DNA of 64,000 nt from Streptomyces showdoensis (GCF_039535475.1 NZ_BAAAXG010000010.1:1-64000), one strand, 5' to 3'; positions 41,862 to 52,080 are shown, counted from the stretch's first letter. The notes: generated by a model not told the origin, from the sequence alone. Program-made: numbers and translations.

Positions 41862-42296
41862 GTGCCCGAACGCAACCCCTCCAGCTGGAGGCGGCACTTC
41901 CGGTACGGCCTGCTGCTGGTGCCGGCGATGGCGCTCGGCGCGGCGGCCTGCGGGGCCCCCGCCGCACGGGAGGAATCCGCCGCCTCGGCGGGAGCGGCCT
42001 TCGAGGCGGCCGTCGCGTCCGGGGACCACGTCCGCGCCTGCGGACTGCTCGCTCCGGGAACCCGGGAACAGCTGCTGCAGGACGAGCGCCGGCCCTGCCC
42101 CGGCGCGTTGGCCGCACAAGGACTGCCCAGGACCCACGGCGTACGCACGACCGAGGCGTACGGGCGGCAGGCGCTGGTCCGGATGGCGGGCGACACCCTG
42201 TTCCTGTCACTGTTCGACTCCGGCTGGAAGGTCGTGGCGGCGGGCTGCACGGCGCGCCCCGGCCGCCCCTACGACTGCACGCTCAAGGGAACCTGA
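41862..42296 (+). CDS. Hypothetical lipoprotein
   Basis: 144 residues. The GTG at 41862 follows AGGAG at the right distance. A positively charged N-terminus (SSWRRHFR) precedes a hydrophobic stretch and lipobox LGAAAC. The mature part has Cys at VRACGLL, RRPCPG, AAGCTARP and YDCTLKG, suggesting two disulfides, and reads like a small NTF2-like domain. Function unknown. A GTG at 41814 is a poorer start. Confidence 0.6.
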   Translation: MPERNPSSWRRHFRYGLLLVPAMALGAAACGAPAAREESAASAGAAFEAAVASGDHVRACGLLAPGTREQLLQDERRPCPGALAAQGLPRTHGVRTTEAYGRQALVRMAGDTLFLSLFDSGWKVVAAGCTARPGRPYDCTLKGT

Positions 42297-42435
42297 GCCG
42301 GGGCGTCTCCTCTTCGTCACCACCCTGGCCGTCGTCCTCGGCGGGCTCGGCTGCTCCACCGCCATCGGGGTGCTCCGGCGATGCCCCACGGCACCGGCGT
42401 CCACCGGGACCGAGGGCCGACGCCGCTCCGTCCGC

Positions 42436-42925
42436 TCAGGCCGGGTGCCCCGCGTCGAGGTCCCGCAGCTCCCGGTAGCGGAGCAGCGGGGCGGAGGCGC
42501 CGGACCCGGACGACCCCGCCGCCACCGGGGCCAGCAGGAAGCCCACGTGGTCACCGCCCTCGATCCGCGCGTGGATCCGCCCCGTGAACCACGTGGAGAG
42601 GCTGTCCAGGACGGGGCTGCCGCCTTCTCCGGGCCGCCAGGACAGCTCGGCGAACTTGTCCGTCCGGTCGCCCGTCTCCCCTCCGAACAGCTCGGCCGTC
42701 GCCCGGTCCCCCCCGGTGCAGCAGATGCACGGTCAGGTGCTCCGCCGCGCGGGCGACGCGGTACGTGTGGTTGGCGGTCGACAGCCACACGACGAACCGG
42801 GGCGGGTCGATGGAGCACTGGGAGGCGAACCCCACCAGGCAGCCGCCCCGCCCGCCCGGGGAAGCGGCGGTGACCACGTACATCGGACTGTCGAGCTGCT
42901 CCGTGAAGGCCGAGAACTCCGCCAT
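42436..42925 (-). pseudogene. Flavin-reductase-like (FMN split-barrel) protein, frameshifted as read
   Basis: From ATG 42925 the frame gives MAEFSAFTEQLDSPMYVVTAAS...GCLVGFASQCSIDPPRFVVWLSTANHTYRVA, a flavin reductase N-terminus. At the 7-C run 42708-42714 the frame is lost; removing one base restores ETGDRTDKFAELSW...FTGRIHARIEGGDHVGFLLAPV and a TGA at 42436, 162 residues in all. The restored protein has the full family length, so I think the shift is an over-called homopolymer. Role: flavin reduction for a monooxygenase, or a pyridoxamine-oxidase-like fold. Confidence 0.6.
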
Positions 42926-43057
42926 GGCGCCCACGCTCCTTTCGCGACTTCTTCCCTCTACCGGGGCGACTGCCCCGGTAGAGGCCGGGCAGTCGCCCTC
43001 CGACGGCCCGCGGCCCCCCGCGTGCCGCGGCGCAGTCAGCCGTCAGGAGGTGTCCTC

Positions 43058-43390
43058 GTGGACGAGGTCAGGCTGTCCGCCCACGAGCGTCGCGCGCTCG
43101 CCGGCATGGAGGCGGTACTCAGCCGTGACAGGGCCCTCGACCGGCGGCTGAGCTCGATGAGACGGGGTCTCCTCCCGCGCGTGCGTCCGCTGCCTCGCAC
43201 GCACGGCCGGCTGCCACTGGGCGTCATCGTCCTCTTCGCGGCCTCCGTCGCGCTGATGGTGCCGGCGATCGAGACCGGAAGCCCGGTCCTGACCTGGCTG
43301 TTCGCCGGCCTGTGGGCGCTCACCCTGATCGGGCTGACGGCCCTGGTCGTGCGCTGGTGCCGACGGTGGGCCCGCCACACCGGTGACTGA
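43058..43390 (+). CDS. DUF3040 membrane protein
   Basis: 110 residues. The N-terminal LSAHERRALAGMEAVLSRDRALDRRL motif is that of DUF3040, common in actinobacteria. Two membrane helices follow (VIVLFAASVALMVPAI and WLFAGLWALTLIGLTALVV). The GTG start has AGGAGG seven bases upstream. Function unknown. Confidence 0.75.
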   Translation: MDEVRLSAHERRALAGMEAVLSRDRALDRRLSSMRRGLLPRVRPLPRTHGRLPLGVIVLFAASVALMVPAIETGSPVLTWLFAGLWALTLIGLTALVVRWCRRWARHTGD

Positions 43391-43610
43391 CCGGGCCCGC
43401 GCACGCGACTGACCGGGCTCGCGGACGCATGGGTCGCTCCGCCCGGGGCAGGGGCCCGACACGGAGGAGCCCAGCCGCCGGATGCTCCGCCTGTTGGACA
43501 TCACAGGAGCGACGGGCCCGCTCACCGTGGGCCCCGCTCCCCGTGGGCCCCGCCCGACTGACGGGAAACCGCCCGCTCGCTTCCCGGGCGGGCCGTAGGA
43601 AGGCCACCGC

Positions 43611-44298
43611 ATGGACCGCGCCGCGCTCTTCGACGTCGACGGAACCCTCGTCGACAGCAACCCCCTGCACGTCGTCGCCTGGTGGGAGGCGTTCCGGCAG
43701 GACGGCCACCGGGTGCCGACCAGGGCCGTGCACCGCGCCATCGGACTGCCGGGGGAGCAGCTGATCGATCACGTCCTCGGCCCTTCCGGTGACCGTGCCG
43801 ACGCCGCCCGTCTCGGAGCGGCGCACGACAGCCTCTACGGAACGTTCTTCGAGCGACTGGAACCCTTTGACCGGGCCGCGGAGCTCCTGCGCGCGCTGGC
43901 GGGTGCCGGCTGGACGGTCGTCCTGGTCACCTCGGCCAAGGACCGCGAGCTCAGCGCGCTGCGCCGGGCCCTGGACGCCGACGACGCCATCCGGGAGACG
44001 GCCACCGCCGACGACGTCGACCAGGGCAAACCCGCCCCCCGATCCCCTCCTGCACGCCCTCTCCCTCGTCGATGTACCCCCCGACCGGGCCGTGTTCGTC
44101 GGCGACAGCGTCTGGGACATGGAGGCCGCGCGCCGGGCCGGGGTGTCGTGCGTCGGCCTGCTGTGCGGGGGCATCCCGCGCGCCGACCTGATGGAGGCGG
44201 GCGCCGCCGTGGTGTACGAGGACCCGGCCGACCTCCTCGCCCACCTGGGCGAGGGGCCCTTCGCCGTACCCGATCCGGCGCGGGGGCGGGACCGATGA
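43611..44298 (+). pseudogene. HAD-family hydrolase, frameshifted as read
   Basis: Starts MDRAALFDVDGTLVDSN (catalytic DVDGT) and continues with VVLVTSAKDREL and DDVDQGKPAP. At the 6-C run 44035-44040 the frame shifts; removing one C restores DPLLHAL, VFVGDSVWDMEAARRAGV (the Mg-binding GD motif) and an end at 44298, 228 residues. The restored length and motifs are normal for a beta-phosphoglucomutase-like phosphatase, so the break is probably a sequence error. Confidence 0.65.
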
Positions 44299-44708
44299 AA
44301 CCACGGCGGACACCTCGCCGTCCCCGCGTCCCCCGTCCCGGTTCGGTCGAGAGGGGCCCGCGCGGGCGCTCCGGTTCCGCAGAGGCCGACGAGGTGGAGC
44401 AGGAGCGGCGGCGGAACTCGGTGGACGACTCGGGCGGCAGGTCCGCGAAACGCCAGGCGCCCGGAATCGGGCGCGAGGAACAGCGCGCGGAAGCCTCCCC
44501 GTCCCCGGCACGCGACCGAGGCCCGGGGGGCCGGGACCGCGCGGAGAAGGAGTCGCGTGACGAAGGTTCCCGGCGGGGTACGTGAGCAGCTGCGCGGGAA
44601 CCCGCACCACCTGGCGTGCTGCTGCGACCACGTACGCGCCGAGAACCTGACGATCCGGCAGCCCGAAGGGCACCGGGAACGGGGGACGAGGAGAGGAGCG
44701 GAACCGAG
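44299..44708. other. Gap with no convincing gene
   Basis: 410 bases. Open frames exist on both strands but have Arg/Pro/Gly-rich composition, no family signature and no ribosome-binding site. An AGGAGAGGAG site near its end serves the next gene. Confidence 0.5.
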
Positions 44709-45665
44709 ATGACCGAATACGGCTACTTTCTGGCGTGTGAGGAGTTCACCCCCCGGGAACTGATCGACCAGGCCCGCCGGGCCCGCCAGGCCGGGTTCAC
44801 CCGGCTGGCCATCTCCGACCATTTCCATCCGTGGAACGACGCCCAGGGCAACAGCCCGTTCGTGTGGTCGATGATCGGCGCGCTGTCCCGGACGGTCGAC
44901 CTTCCCGTCACCACGCTGGTGACCTGCCCGACGGTGCGCCTGCACCCGGCGGTCACCGCCCAGGCCGCCGCCACGTCGAGCGTCCTCCTGGATGACCGCT
45001 TCGCCCTGGGCGTGGGCACCGGAGAGGCGTTGAACGAGCACGTCCACGGTGACGCGTGGCCGTCCTTCGACCAGCGGGCCGAGATGCTGGAGGAGGCGGC
45101 CGAGGTGATGCGCGAGCTGTTCACCGGCGAACTCGTCAGCCATCGGGGCCTGTACTACACCGTCGACAACGCCCGCCTCTACACGGTCCCCGAGAGCCCT
45201 CCGCCGGTCTACGTGTCCGCGTTCGGCCCCAAGGCCGCCGAACTGGCGGGCCGGATCGGAGACGGCTTCGTCACCATGGCACCCGACCCCGAACTCGTGG
45301 GCGTCTTCCGGGAGAACGGCGGCGCGGGAAAGCGGGTGGTGGGCGGGGTGAAGGTGTGCTGGAGCGCCGACCGGGAGAAGGCCGTCCGGCTGGTGCACCG
45401 GCTGTGGCCGAGCGAGCTGCTTCCGGGAGAGCTGGCCCAGATCCTCCCCACACCGGCCCATTTCGAACAGGCGAGTGAACTCGTCACGCGAGAGGCGGTC
45501 GCGGACGCGGTCACCTGCGGCGACGACGTCGACCGGCACGTGGAGACCGTACGCGCCTACGCGCGGGCCGGGTTCGACGAGGTGTACGTCGGGCAGATCG
45601 GCCCCGACCAGGAGGCGTTCTTCGACGCCTACCAGGAGCACGTCCTGCCCGCCCTGCGGGGCTGA
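44709..45665 (+). CDS. LLM-class F420-dependent oxidoreductase (G6PDH-related family)
   Basis: 318 residues of the luciferase-like fold: YFLACEEFTPRELIDQARRARQAGFTRLAISDHFHPW, FALGVGTGEALNEHVHGDAWP and YVSAFGPKAAELAGRIGDGF. These match the F420-dependent glucose-6-phosphate dehydrogenase-like subfamily. It transfers hydride to or from F420; substrate unknown. A GGAGAGGAG site precedes the ATG. Confidence 0.8.
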   Translation: MTEYGYFLACEEFTPRELIDQARRARQAGFTRLAISDHFHPWNDAQGNSPFVWSMIGALSRTVDLPVTTLVTCPTVRLHPAVTAQAAATSSVLLDDRFALGVGTGEALNEHVHGDAWPSFDQRAEMLEEAAEVMRELFTGELVSHRGLYYTVDNARLYTVPESPPPVYVSAFGPKAAELAGRIGDGFVTMAPDPELVGVFRENGGAGKRVVGGVKVCWSADREKAVRLVHRLWPSELLPGELAQILPTPAHFEQASELVTREAVADAVTCGDDVDRHVETVRAYARAGFDEVYVGQIGPDQEAFFDAYQEHVLPALRG

Positions 45666-45898
45666 ACCCCCCCGCCGGCGGCCGTGGCTCCCGCTCCCGC
45701 GGGGGCGCGGCCGCCGCGGGAGCGGGGAACCGCCTGAGGAGGGCCCGGACGCCGCGGAGCCGCCCCGCGGACCGAGATGATCGGCGGGGCCGGCGGACCT
45801 GGACCCATGGTCGGCGCGCTCGTGCGCTCGTGCGTTCGGCGGGGCCCGGCTCCGCCCCCGGACATCGCTCGCATCCCCCGCGCGGGGGCGGGGTCGGA

Positions 45899-46102
45899 CT
45901 AGGTGTCCGTCCCCGGCGCCGACGGCTCCGCGCCGTCCTTGCCGCTCTTGCCGTCCTTGGCGTCCTCGGCGTCGTCGTTCTCGTCCTTGGCCCGCACGTC
46001 CGCCGGGGTCGGCGCGGTGATGTTCCGCTGCTCGGCGGACCGCTCGCGTGCTTGCTCGTCGACCCTCGGGTCGCCGGTGTCCTGGGGACCGCTCACCGTC
46101 AT
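45899..46102 (-). CDS. Small acidic hydrophilic protein (67 aa)
   Basis: 67 residues from ATG 46102: TVSGPQDTGDPRVDEQARERSAEQRN then an Asp/Lys-rich tail (KDENDDAEDAKDGKSGKDG). Predicted disordered. GAAGAGG lies just upstream. No family recognised. It is the last of three small minus-strand genes with a stress-protein flavour. The 233 bases before it (45666-45898) hold nothing I can identify. Confidence 0.45.
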   Translation of the reverse strand: MTVSGPQDTGDPRVDEQARERSAEQRNITAPTPADVRAKDENDDAEDAKDGKSGKDGAEPSAPGTDT

Positions 46103-46249
46103 CACCTCTTCGCTTCGGTTCTTTCCACCCTGGTCCCGCGGGGTCGCGGGGTCCTGGGGGTCTCGTCCGTGCCGCTCGCCGTACGGATGCGTGGCGCCAC
46201 GACGAGCGGCCACGGCACCGGTCGGGGCGCCGGCACGGCGGGACTTCTC

Positions 46250-46546
46250 CTAGTAGATGCCGCCGCGCTCGCCCGCCTTGCGGCCACGTTCGGCGTCGGA
46301 CGCCGCAGGGGCGTCGCCGTAGGCGTAGGCGGTTCGCACGTGCCCGTCGCGGGCGTGCACGACGACCTGCGCGGGGAGGTGTTCCCTGGCGTGCGCGCGA
46401 GCGGACTCGATCGCGTCCTGCTGCGTCCGGTGCGGCTCGTGCAGCAGCCGACGCCCTTCTCTGCCTTCGACCTGCCACTTCACACCGGCCGCCGTGGCCC
46501 GCTCGCCGGAGGGTGCGACGTGGTAGACGGTCCGTTTCGCTGCCAT
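46250..46546 (-). CDS. DUF2188-like small protein
   Basis: 98 residues: YHVAPSGERATAAGVKWQVEGREGRRLLHEPHRTQQDAIESARAHAREH...VVVHARDGHVRTAYAYGD. The WQV-x-x-x-G then TQ-x-x-AI-x-x-A pattern and VVVH-x-x-DG match DUF2188. The function is unknown. Start ATG at 46546. Confidence 0.65.
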   Translation of the reverse strand: MAAKRTVYHVAPSGERATAAGVKWQVEGREGRRLLHEPHRTQQDAIESARAHAREHLPAQVVVHARDGHVRTAYAYGDAPAASDAERGRKAGERGGIY

Positions 46547-46786
46547 GGTCCTCTTCCTCGCCTTGTGGGCGGGCTCCCGGCGCCACACCCAGCCGTCGCC
46601 CCCGGGAGGCGACCGTGGGCGTCGGAGCCCGCGCTGGACACGCGCTCCGACGCCAGGTCCAGCGGAACGGCGAAGCCTCCGCCCCACTCGTCGGTCCTCC
46701 CGAACGGGGACCATCCGGCCGACGCCGCTCGGCCCTCCTCGGCCCCGTCCGACCCCCTCCTCCTCGGCATCGCCCGACCGAGCAGG

Positions 46787-46960
46787 TCAGCTCTTGAAGA
46801 CGTCCTTGATCTTCTCCTTGGCCTGACGGGCGTTCCCCTTGGCCTTCTCGGCGCGTCCCTCGGCGGTCATGCTCTCGTTGCCCACCGCACGACCCGTCGC
46901 CTCCTTGACCTTGCCTTTGGCCTGCTCGGCCTTGGCCCGGCCCTTCTCCGTGCCCGACAT
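46787..46960 (-). CDS. CsbD-family stress protein
   Basis: 57 residues in two similar halves: KAEQAKGKVKEATGRAVGNES and RAEKAKGNARQAKEKIKDVFKS. This is the CsbD pattern. The family is induced by general stress; its molecular role is unknown. Start ATG at 46960. Confidence 0.8.
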   Translation of the reverse strand: MSGTEKGRAKAEQAKGKVKEATGRAVGNESMTAEGRAEKAKGNARQAKEKIKDVFKS

Positions 46961-47374
46961 GGCTCACCACTTCCCTGGAATCGGATGAAACGGTACATGT
47001 GGCCTCTGACCGGCATTCCGTCCGCTAAACGTGAGGCCGGCGGCGGAGCGCTGCGTATCCGCACGAGCGCGGCCCGTCGCCCAACCCGGGCCTGGTGGGC
47101 GGTCATCGGCGCGCCGGCGCCCGGGCCGCCCTCGGTGGGGGATTCGGAACCCTTCCCTCAAACCGGGGCGCACCATGCAAACCCCAGTCCTCTCCGGGCC
47201 TCGTCGAGCGCCGTCCGGCGGCGTTCGACGGCGCCCGGCGGAGCGGGCATGGTGCCCCCCGCGCACTCCGGGAAGCGGAACTATGGTGTCCCACCACATA
47301 CGCCCCTGACCTGCGCGTTCCTACGGTGTGGCGACACGACAACGTCCCCGTCACCCCGCTCGGAAGTGGTGCAC
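46961..47374 (+). promoter_or_regulatory. Divergent intergenic region
   Basis: 414 bases between csbD (minus) and the transporter (plus). No gene signature is seen. It must hold promoters for both; I could not place them with confidence. Confidence 0.45.
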
Positions 47375-48746
47375 ATGGCCGCCGCAACACACGCCCCCCA
47401 CGCCCCCCGGTTCCCTCAAGCGCATCGTCGCCGCGTCCCTCATCGGGACGACCATCGAGTGGTACGACTTCTTCCTCTACGGGTCGGCCGCGGCGCTGGT
47501 GTTCAACAAGCTGTTCTTCCCGGAGTCCGATCCGCTGGTCGGGACCCTGCTCTCCTTCCTCACCTACGCCGTCGGGTTCGCGGCCCGGCCGCTGGGGGCG
47601 CTCGTGTTCGGGCACTACGGTGACCGGCTCGGGCGGAAGAAGCTGCTGGTGCTGAGTCTGCTGCTGATGGGCGGGGCGACGTTCGCGATCGGGCTGTTGC
47701 CGACGCACGCGACCGTCGGGTCCGCGGCGCCGCTGCTGCTCACCGCGCTGCGGCTCGTGCAGGGCTTCGCGCTCGGCGGCGAGTGGGGCGGGGCCGTGCT
47801 GCTCGTGTCCGAGCACGGGGACGCGCGACGGCGCGGATTCTGGGCCTCGTGGCCGCAGACCGGGGCGCCGGCCGGGCAGCTGCTCGCCACCGGCGTGCTC
47901 TCCGCGCTGACCGCGCTGCTGTCGGACTCCGCGTTCCTGTCCTGGGGCTGGCGGATCCCGTTCCTGCTCTCCGGCGTGCTGGTGATCGTCGGGCTCTGGA
48001 TCCGGCTCTCCGTCGACGAGTCGCCCGTCTTCAAGGCCGCGCTCGCCGCCGCCGAGCAGCGCAAGGCGGACGCCGCCGGACAGGCCGAGAAGATGCCGCT
48101 CGTCGCCGTGCTCCGGTACCACTGGCGTGACGTGCTCGTCGCCATGGGCGCCCGGATGGCCGAGAACATCAGCTACTACGTCATCACCGCCTTCATCCTC
48201 GTCTACGCCACCACCCAGGTTGGCCTCTCCAAGCAGACCGCCCTCAACGCCGTCCTCATCGGCTCCGCCGTCCACTTCGCCGTCATCCCGCTCTGGGGCG
48301 CGCTCTCCGACCGGATCGGGCGGCGGCCGGTCTACCTCGTCGGCGCCGTGGGCGTGGGGCTGTGGATGTTCCCCTTCTTCGCCCTCATCGACCAGGGGTC
48401 CTTCGGCAGCCTGCTGCTCGCCGTGACCGTCGGGCTCGTCCTGCACGGGGCCATGTACGCGCCCCAGGCCGCCTTCTTCTCCGAGATGTTCGCGACCCGC
48501 ATGCGGTACTCCGGGGCCTCCATCGGCGCCCAGTTCTCCTCCGTCGCCGCCGGTGCCCCCGCCCCGCTCATCGCCACCGCGCTGCTCGCCGACTACGACA
48601 GCTCCACCCCGATCGCCCTCTACGTGATCGCGGCCGCCCTGCTCACCGTCGTCGCCGTCGGCTGCGCCCGCGAGACCCGGCACCGCGACCTCGCCGAGGT
48701 CGCCGAGGACGCGCCCGCCGCCCCGGCCGTCCGCGCCGACGCCTGA
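47375..48746 (+). CDS. MFS transporter, metabolite:H+ symporter (MHS) type, frameshifted near the start as read
   Basis: The expected start is ATG 47375 (MAAATHAPHAP). Two 6-C runs (47394-47399, 47403-47408) follow; removing one C joins this to GSLKRIVAASLIGTTIEWYDFFLYG and the rest, 456 residues. The MHS hallmarks are TIEWYDFFLYG, the FGHYGDRLGRK loop and LVQGFALGGEWGG. Twelve helices. Substrates of this subfamily are carboxylates, proline/betaine or shikimate; which applies here is open. Confidence 0.75.
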
Positions 48747-48775
48747 GTCCGTTCGGGACCTACAGGGCACGGGAA

Positions 48776-48818
48776 CGGCGGAAGGGCCCCTCTCCCGAGG
48801 AGAGGGGCCCTTCCGCCG
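48776..48818. terminator. Bidirectional terminator between MFS and VanW genes
   Basis: A 19-bp perfect stem (left arm CGGCGGAAGGGCCCCTCTC) with a 5-base loop between convergent genes, followed by TCG. Confidence 0.85.
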
Positions 48819-48832
48819 TCGTGCGGGGCGGG

Positions 48833-50590
48833 TCAGCGCCCGGGCTTCTCGCCCACGCACGTCACCTTGTCCCGTGGCGTGTAGTGGGTCGAGAAGGTCT
48901 GACGCTTCACCTCGGTCCCGCCGTTCTTGAAGACCCGGTCCACCGTGATGTCGAAGCCCTCCAGCGGCTCCTGGACCTCGCACTTCGGGCTCGGGTCCTT
49001 GCGCTCGGCCGGCGGCTTGACGTTGGTGCGCGGTCCCGCGACCGCCTCCACCGAGTCGTACTTCTTCGTGCCGAGGAAGCTGATCGTCACCGACTTGTCC
49101 GTCGAACTCGCCTTGATGTAGATCGGCTTGCCCGAGTCGTTGCGGAACTTCAGGTCCAGCGTGCCCCACGCGACCGTCGCCTCGCGGCCGGCCGGGTAGC
49201 GCTCGATGTAGAAGGAGTGCGCGCCGTGCTCGACCGGCTGGACACCGGCGAAGAACAGGGCGTTGTACATCGTGGTGGCCACCGCCGAGACGCCGCCGCC
49301 CGGCGCCTTCTGGTACTGGCCGTCCATGATCATCGTGCCGTCGACGAAGCCGTTGGCCTTCGTGCGCTCGCCCACCGTGCGGTTGAAGCTCCACACCTCG
49401 CCCGGCTTCACCACCGAGCCGTCGATCAGCTCGACCGCCCGGCCGATGTTGGTCGTCCGGTACGGCGCGGTCGGGAAGTTCACCGTGAACGTCGACATCT
49501 GCTCCTTGATGCCCAGCGCCGCCAGCGAGTCCGCCGTCAGCTCGGGCTGGGTCACCTTGGTCGTGACCGGAGCCGTACGGGCCGCCGGGCCCTCCTTGGT
49601 GAGCAGCGGCTCCACCGCCCGGCCGAGGGCCGTCGCCGACACCTCGCGGCCCGGGCGGCCGTCCTGCTCGACGACCACCTTGCCGTCGCGTACACCGAGC
49701 CGGGCCTCCACCGGGGCGCCGGTGAAGGCGTCCAGCGGGCGGGCCACGTCCGGGTCGCGCATCAGCGAGGCCGGGTCGAGGGCGGAGCTCAGGCGCCCGC
49801 CGGACGAGGTCACCTTCAGGTGGTCGCCCAGGGTCGCGGCGGAGATCGCGAGCCGCTTGTCGCCCGCGGTGAGCGTCACCGGGCCCGACATGGCCGGGGT
49901 CGCGACCTCCTTCATGAAGCGGGAGACCTCGGCCGCCGTCACCTTCGGCTGCGTCACGGAGACCGGCAGCACCACGGGGGCCGAGCCGCCCACCGCCGGG
50001 TACGCGCCGCGCAGCGCGTCCACCGCCGCCGCGGTGTCGAGCGCCCGCCCGTCCCGCGGCTGGGTGGCGACCGCCTTGCCGTCCTTGAACGCCACGGCGC
50101 CCTCGCGGACCGTACGGTCGTGCTCCTTCGCCGTCGCGGCGACGGCCGCCCGCGCCTTCGTGCCGTCGAAGGCGACGACCGGCTCGACGTCCCGCTCGCC
50201 CGAGGAGAAGAGGCGGCCGATCACGGTGAACGGATCGCGCGACGGGTCGGCCGCCTTGTCGGCGGTGGCGGCCACGTCCACGGTGAGTCCCGCCGCGGCG
50301 GGGTCCACGGTCGCGTCCGTGTCGCCGATACGGACCTTCAGCGGGTCCTTCCAGGCGGCGGGGGCGGCCGACGTCAGCCGGGCCGCGGCCTCGGCGCGGC
50401 TCAGCCCGCCGATGTCCACCCCGTCGACCCGGGTGCCGGCGGATATGTCGTCCCCGGCGGTGACCAGGCCGGCCACGTACAGTCCTCCGGCGACGGCCGC
50501 GACCGCGCCGGTCGCGAGCGCCGCCTTGCGTATATGGCCGCGGCGCCCCGAGGGGCCCGCGGTGGCGTGGTCGGTCGTGGAGCGGCGCAC
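48833..50590 (-). CDS. VanW-family cell-wall protein
   Basis: 585 residues. A short cytoplasmic N-terminus and one membrane helix (AALATGAVAAVAGGLYVAGLV) are followed by repeated peptidoglycan-binding-type (PG4) segments, e.g. ISAGTRVDGVDIGGLSRAEAAARL. The VanW domain is near residues 395-520: RTTNIGRAVELIDGSVVKPGEVWSFNRTVGERT and GGGVSAVATTMYNALFFAG. The family is secreted and linked to the wall; activity unknown. Two Cys near the end may form a disulfide. Confidence 0.8.
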   Translation of the reverse strand: MRRSTTDHATAGPSGRRGHIRKAALATGAVAAVAGGLYVAGLVTAGDDISAGTRVDGVDIGGLSRAEAAARLTSAAPAAWKDPLKVRIGDTDATVDPAAAGLTVDVAATADKAADPSRDPFTVIGRLFSSGERDVEPVVAFDGTKARAAVAATAKEHDRTVREGAVAFKDGKAVATQPRDGRALDTAAAVDALRGAYPAVGGSAPVVLPVSVTQPKVTAAEVSRFMKEVATPAMSGPVTLTAGDKRLAISAATLGDHLKVTSSGGRLSSALDPASLMRDPDVARPLDAFTGAPVEARLGVRDGKVVVEQDGRPGREVSATALGRAVEPLLTKEGPAARTAPVTTKVTQPELTADSLAALGIKEQMSTFTVNFPTAPYRTTNIGRAVELIDGSVVKPGEVWSFNRTVGERTKANGFVDGTMIMDGQYQKAPGGGVSAVATTMYNALFFAGVQPVEHGAHSFYIERYPAGREATVAWGTLDLKFRNDSGKPIYIKASSTDKSVTISFLGTKKYDSVEAVAGPRTNVKPPAERKDPSPKCEVQEPLEGFDITVDRVFKNGGTEVKRQTFSTHYTPRDKVTCVGEKPGR

Positions 50591-50734
50591 ACACCCTCCC
50601 GGTGCGGTAAGGAGTCAGAGGTATCTGTACACCGTACGCGTAATCGGGCGTATCGGACTATGAGCCTGATCTCACCCACGAGCTCCCCCCGCCCTCGGCA
50701 GCCTCCGAGGCCAGGCGCCCCTAGGGTGGACCCC

Positions 50735-51508
50735 GTGCCCGTGCCTCCCTCCCCACCCGGACCCCAGTCCGTCGACCGCGCCCTCGCGCTGCTCGACGCC
50801 GTCGCCGACGCCGACCGGCCCGTCCCCGCGAAGGCGCTCGCGCGCACGCTCGGCTGCGCCCTGTCGACCGTCTACCACCTGACCGGCCCGCTCATCGCCC
50901 GCGGCCATCTCGTCCGCACCCCCGAGGGGTACGCCCCCGGGCCCCGGGTCCCCGCGCTCCACCGCGCCTACCAGCGGCATCACGGGCTCGGCGGCGGCGA
51001 GGCCGGCATCGGCGAGCTGCTCGGGCTGCTGCGCCGCACCTCCGGGGCCGAGGCCTACTTCACCGCCTACCGGGACGGCCGGATCACCGTCGTCGACACC
51101 ACCGCCCCCGTCACCGACACCGCCCACCCCTTCGTCCCCGGCGCCGAGCCCCGCGCCCACGCCACCGCCCACGGCAAGGCCCTGCTCGCCGAGCTGCCCG
51201 CGGCCCGGCGCAGGCGCTATCTGGCCGACCACGGCATGGCCCGCTTCACCGAGCGCACCATCACCAGCCCCGCGCGCTTCGAGGCGGAACTGGCCCGGGT
51301 GCGCGAGCGCGGCTTCGCCGTCTCCGTGGGGGAGGCGGACCCCGCGTACACCTGCCTGGCCACCGTGCTCCCCGCGCGCGGCGACGGTGTCGTGCACGCC
51401 GTCTCCGTCTCCCTGCCGACCGACGGGTTCCGGCAGCGGCACGGCGCGGTCCGCGCGGCGCTCGCCCGCGCGGTCCCGCTCTTCGCGGCGGCGCTCCCCA
51501 CCGGGTGA
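50735..51508 (+). CDS. IclR-family transcriptional regulator
   Basis: 257 residues. N-terminal winged helix (SVDRALALLDAVADADRPVPAKALARTLGCALSTVYHLTGPLIARGHLV) and the C-terminal effector domain with ARAHATAHGKALLAELP-like and FAVSVGEADPAYTCLA motifs. GTG at 50735 is the likely start; GTG at 50741 is also possible. It is followed by a triple repeat at 51534-51604 and a monooxygenase-like gene, which it may control. Confidence 0.8.
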   Translation: MPVPPSPPGPQSVDRALALLDAVADADRPVPAKALARTLGCALSTVYHLTGPLIARGHLVRTPEGYAPGPRVPALHRAYQRHHGLGGGEAGIGELLGLLRRTSGAEAYFTAYRDGRITVVDTTAPVTDTAHPFVPGAEPRAHATAHGKALLAELPAARRRRYLADHGMARFTERTITSPARFEAELARVRERGFAVSVGEADPAYTCLATVLPARGDGVVHAVSVSLPTDGFRQRHGAVRAALARAVPLFAAALPTG

Positions 51509-51533
51509 TCCGACGGGGCAGCGCCCCCGCGCA

Positions 51534-51604
51534 TCCGACCCTGCCGGAATTTCCCCGCGCATCCGACCCTGCCGGATCCCCCCGCTTTCCGACCCTGCCG
51601 GAAT
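51534..51604 (+). repeat. Three-copy direct repeat between iclR and the monooxygenase gene
   Basis: TCCGACCCTGCCGGA occurs at 51534, 51562 and 51588, with flanks CGCGCA before the first two copies. The spacing is 28 and 26 bases. Repeated operator sites or simple tandem duplication are both possible. Confidence 0.7.
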
Positions 51605-51654
51605 CCCGCCCGCCCCCGCTGGCCGTCGGCCCCGGGACGGCGCACCGTGGAGGC

Positions 51655-51975
51655 ATGATCTTCATCGCCGTACGGTTCACCGCCCGCCCCGAGCACGCCG
51701 ACACCTGGCTCGACCTCGTCGCCGACTTCACCCGAGCCACCCGCGAGGAGCCCGGGAACCTGTTCTTCGACTGGTCCCGCAGCGTCGACGACCCGCACCA
51801 GTACGTCCTCCTGGAGGCCTTCGCCGACGCCGAGGCCGGCGCCGCCCACGTGGCGTCCGCCCACTTCAAGGCCGGTCTGGAGACGATGGCCGGGGCCATC
51901 GCCGCCACCCCCGAGATCATCAACGTCGAGGTGCCGCAGCAGGGCTGGGGCGCCATGGCCGAGCTCGCCCGCTGA
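51655..51975 (+). CDS. Antibiotic-biosynthesis monooxygenase (ABM) family, YgiN-like
   Basis: 106 residues: IAVRFTARPEHADTWLDLVADFTRATREEPGNLFFDWSRS and HVASAHFKAGLETM. This is the dimeric alpha-beta ABM fold used by quinol monooxygenases. Role here unknown. GTGGAGG precedes the ATG. Confidence 0.75.
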   Translation: MIFIAVRFTARPEHADTWLDLVADFTRATREEPGNLFFDWSRSVDDPHQYVLLEAFADAEAGAAHVASAHFKAGLETMAGAIAATPEIINVEVPQQGWGAMAELAR

Positions 51976-52080
51976 CGCACCCCGGTCTCCCGGGCGCCGG
52001 CGCGAGATGCAGGGCCCCGCCGCACCCGGGAGACTGGACGTACTCTCCGGGCCCCCGGGCCACCAAGGGGGCGGTCGACG

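Noticed and set aside
43320..46970. Long minus-strand open frame opposite the HAD and LLM genes
   Set aside because: Composition is Arg/Gly/Pro-rich without motifs; it covers well-supported genes on the other strand.
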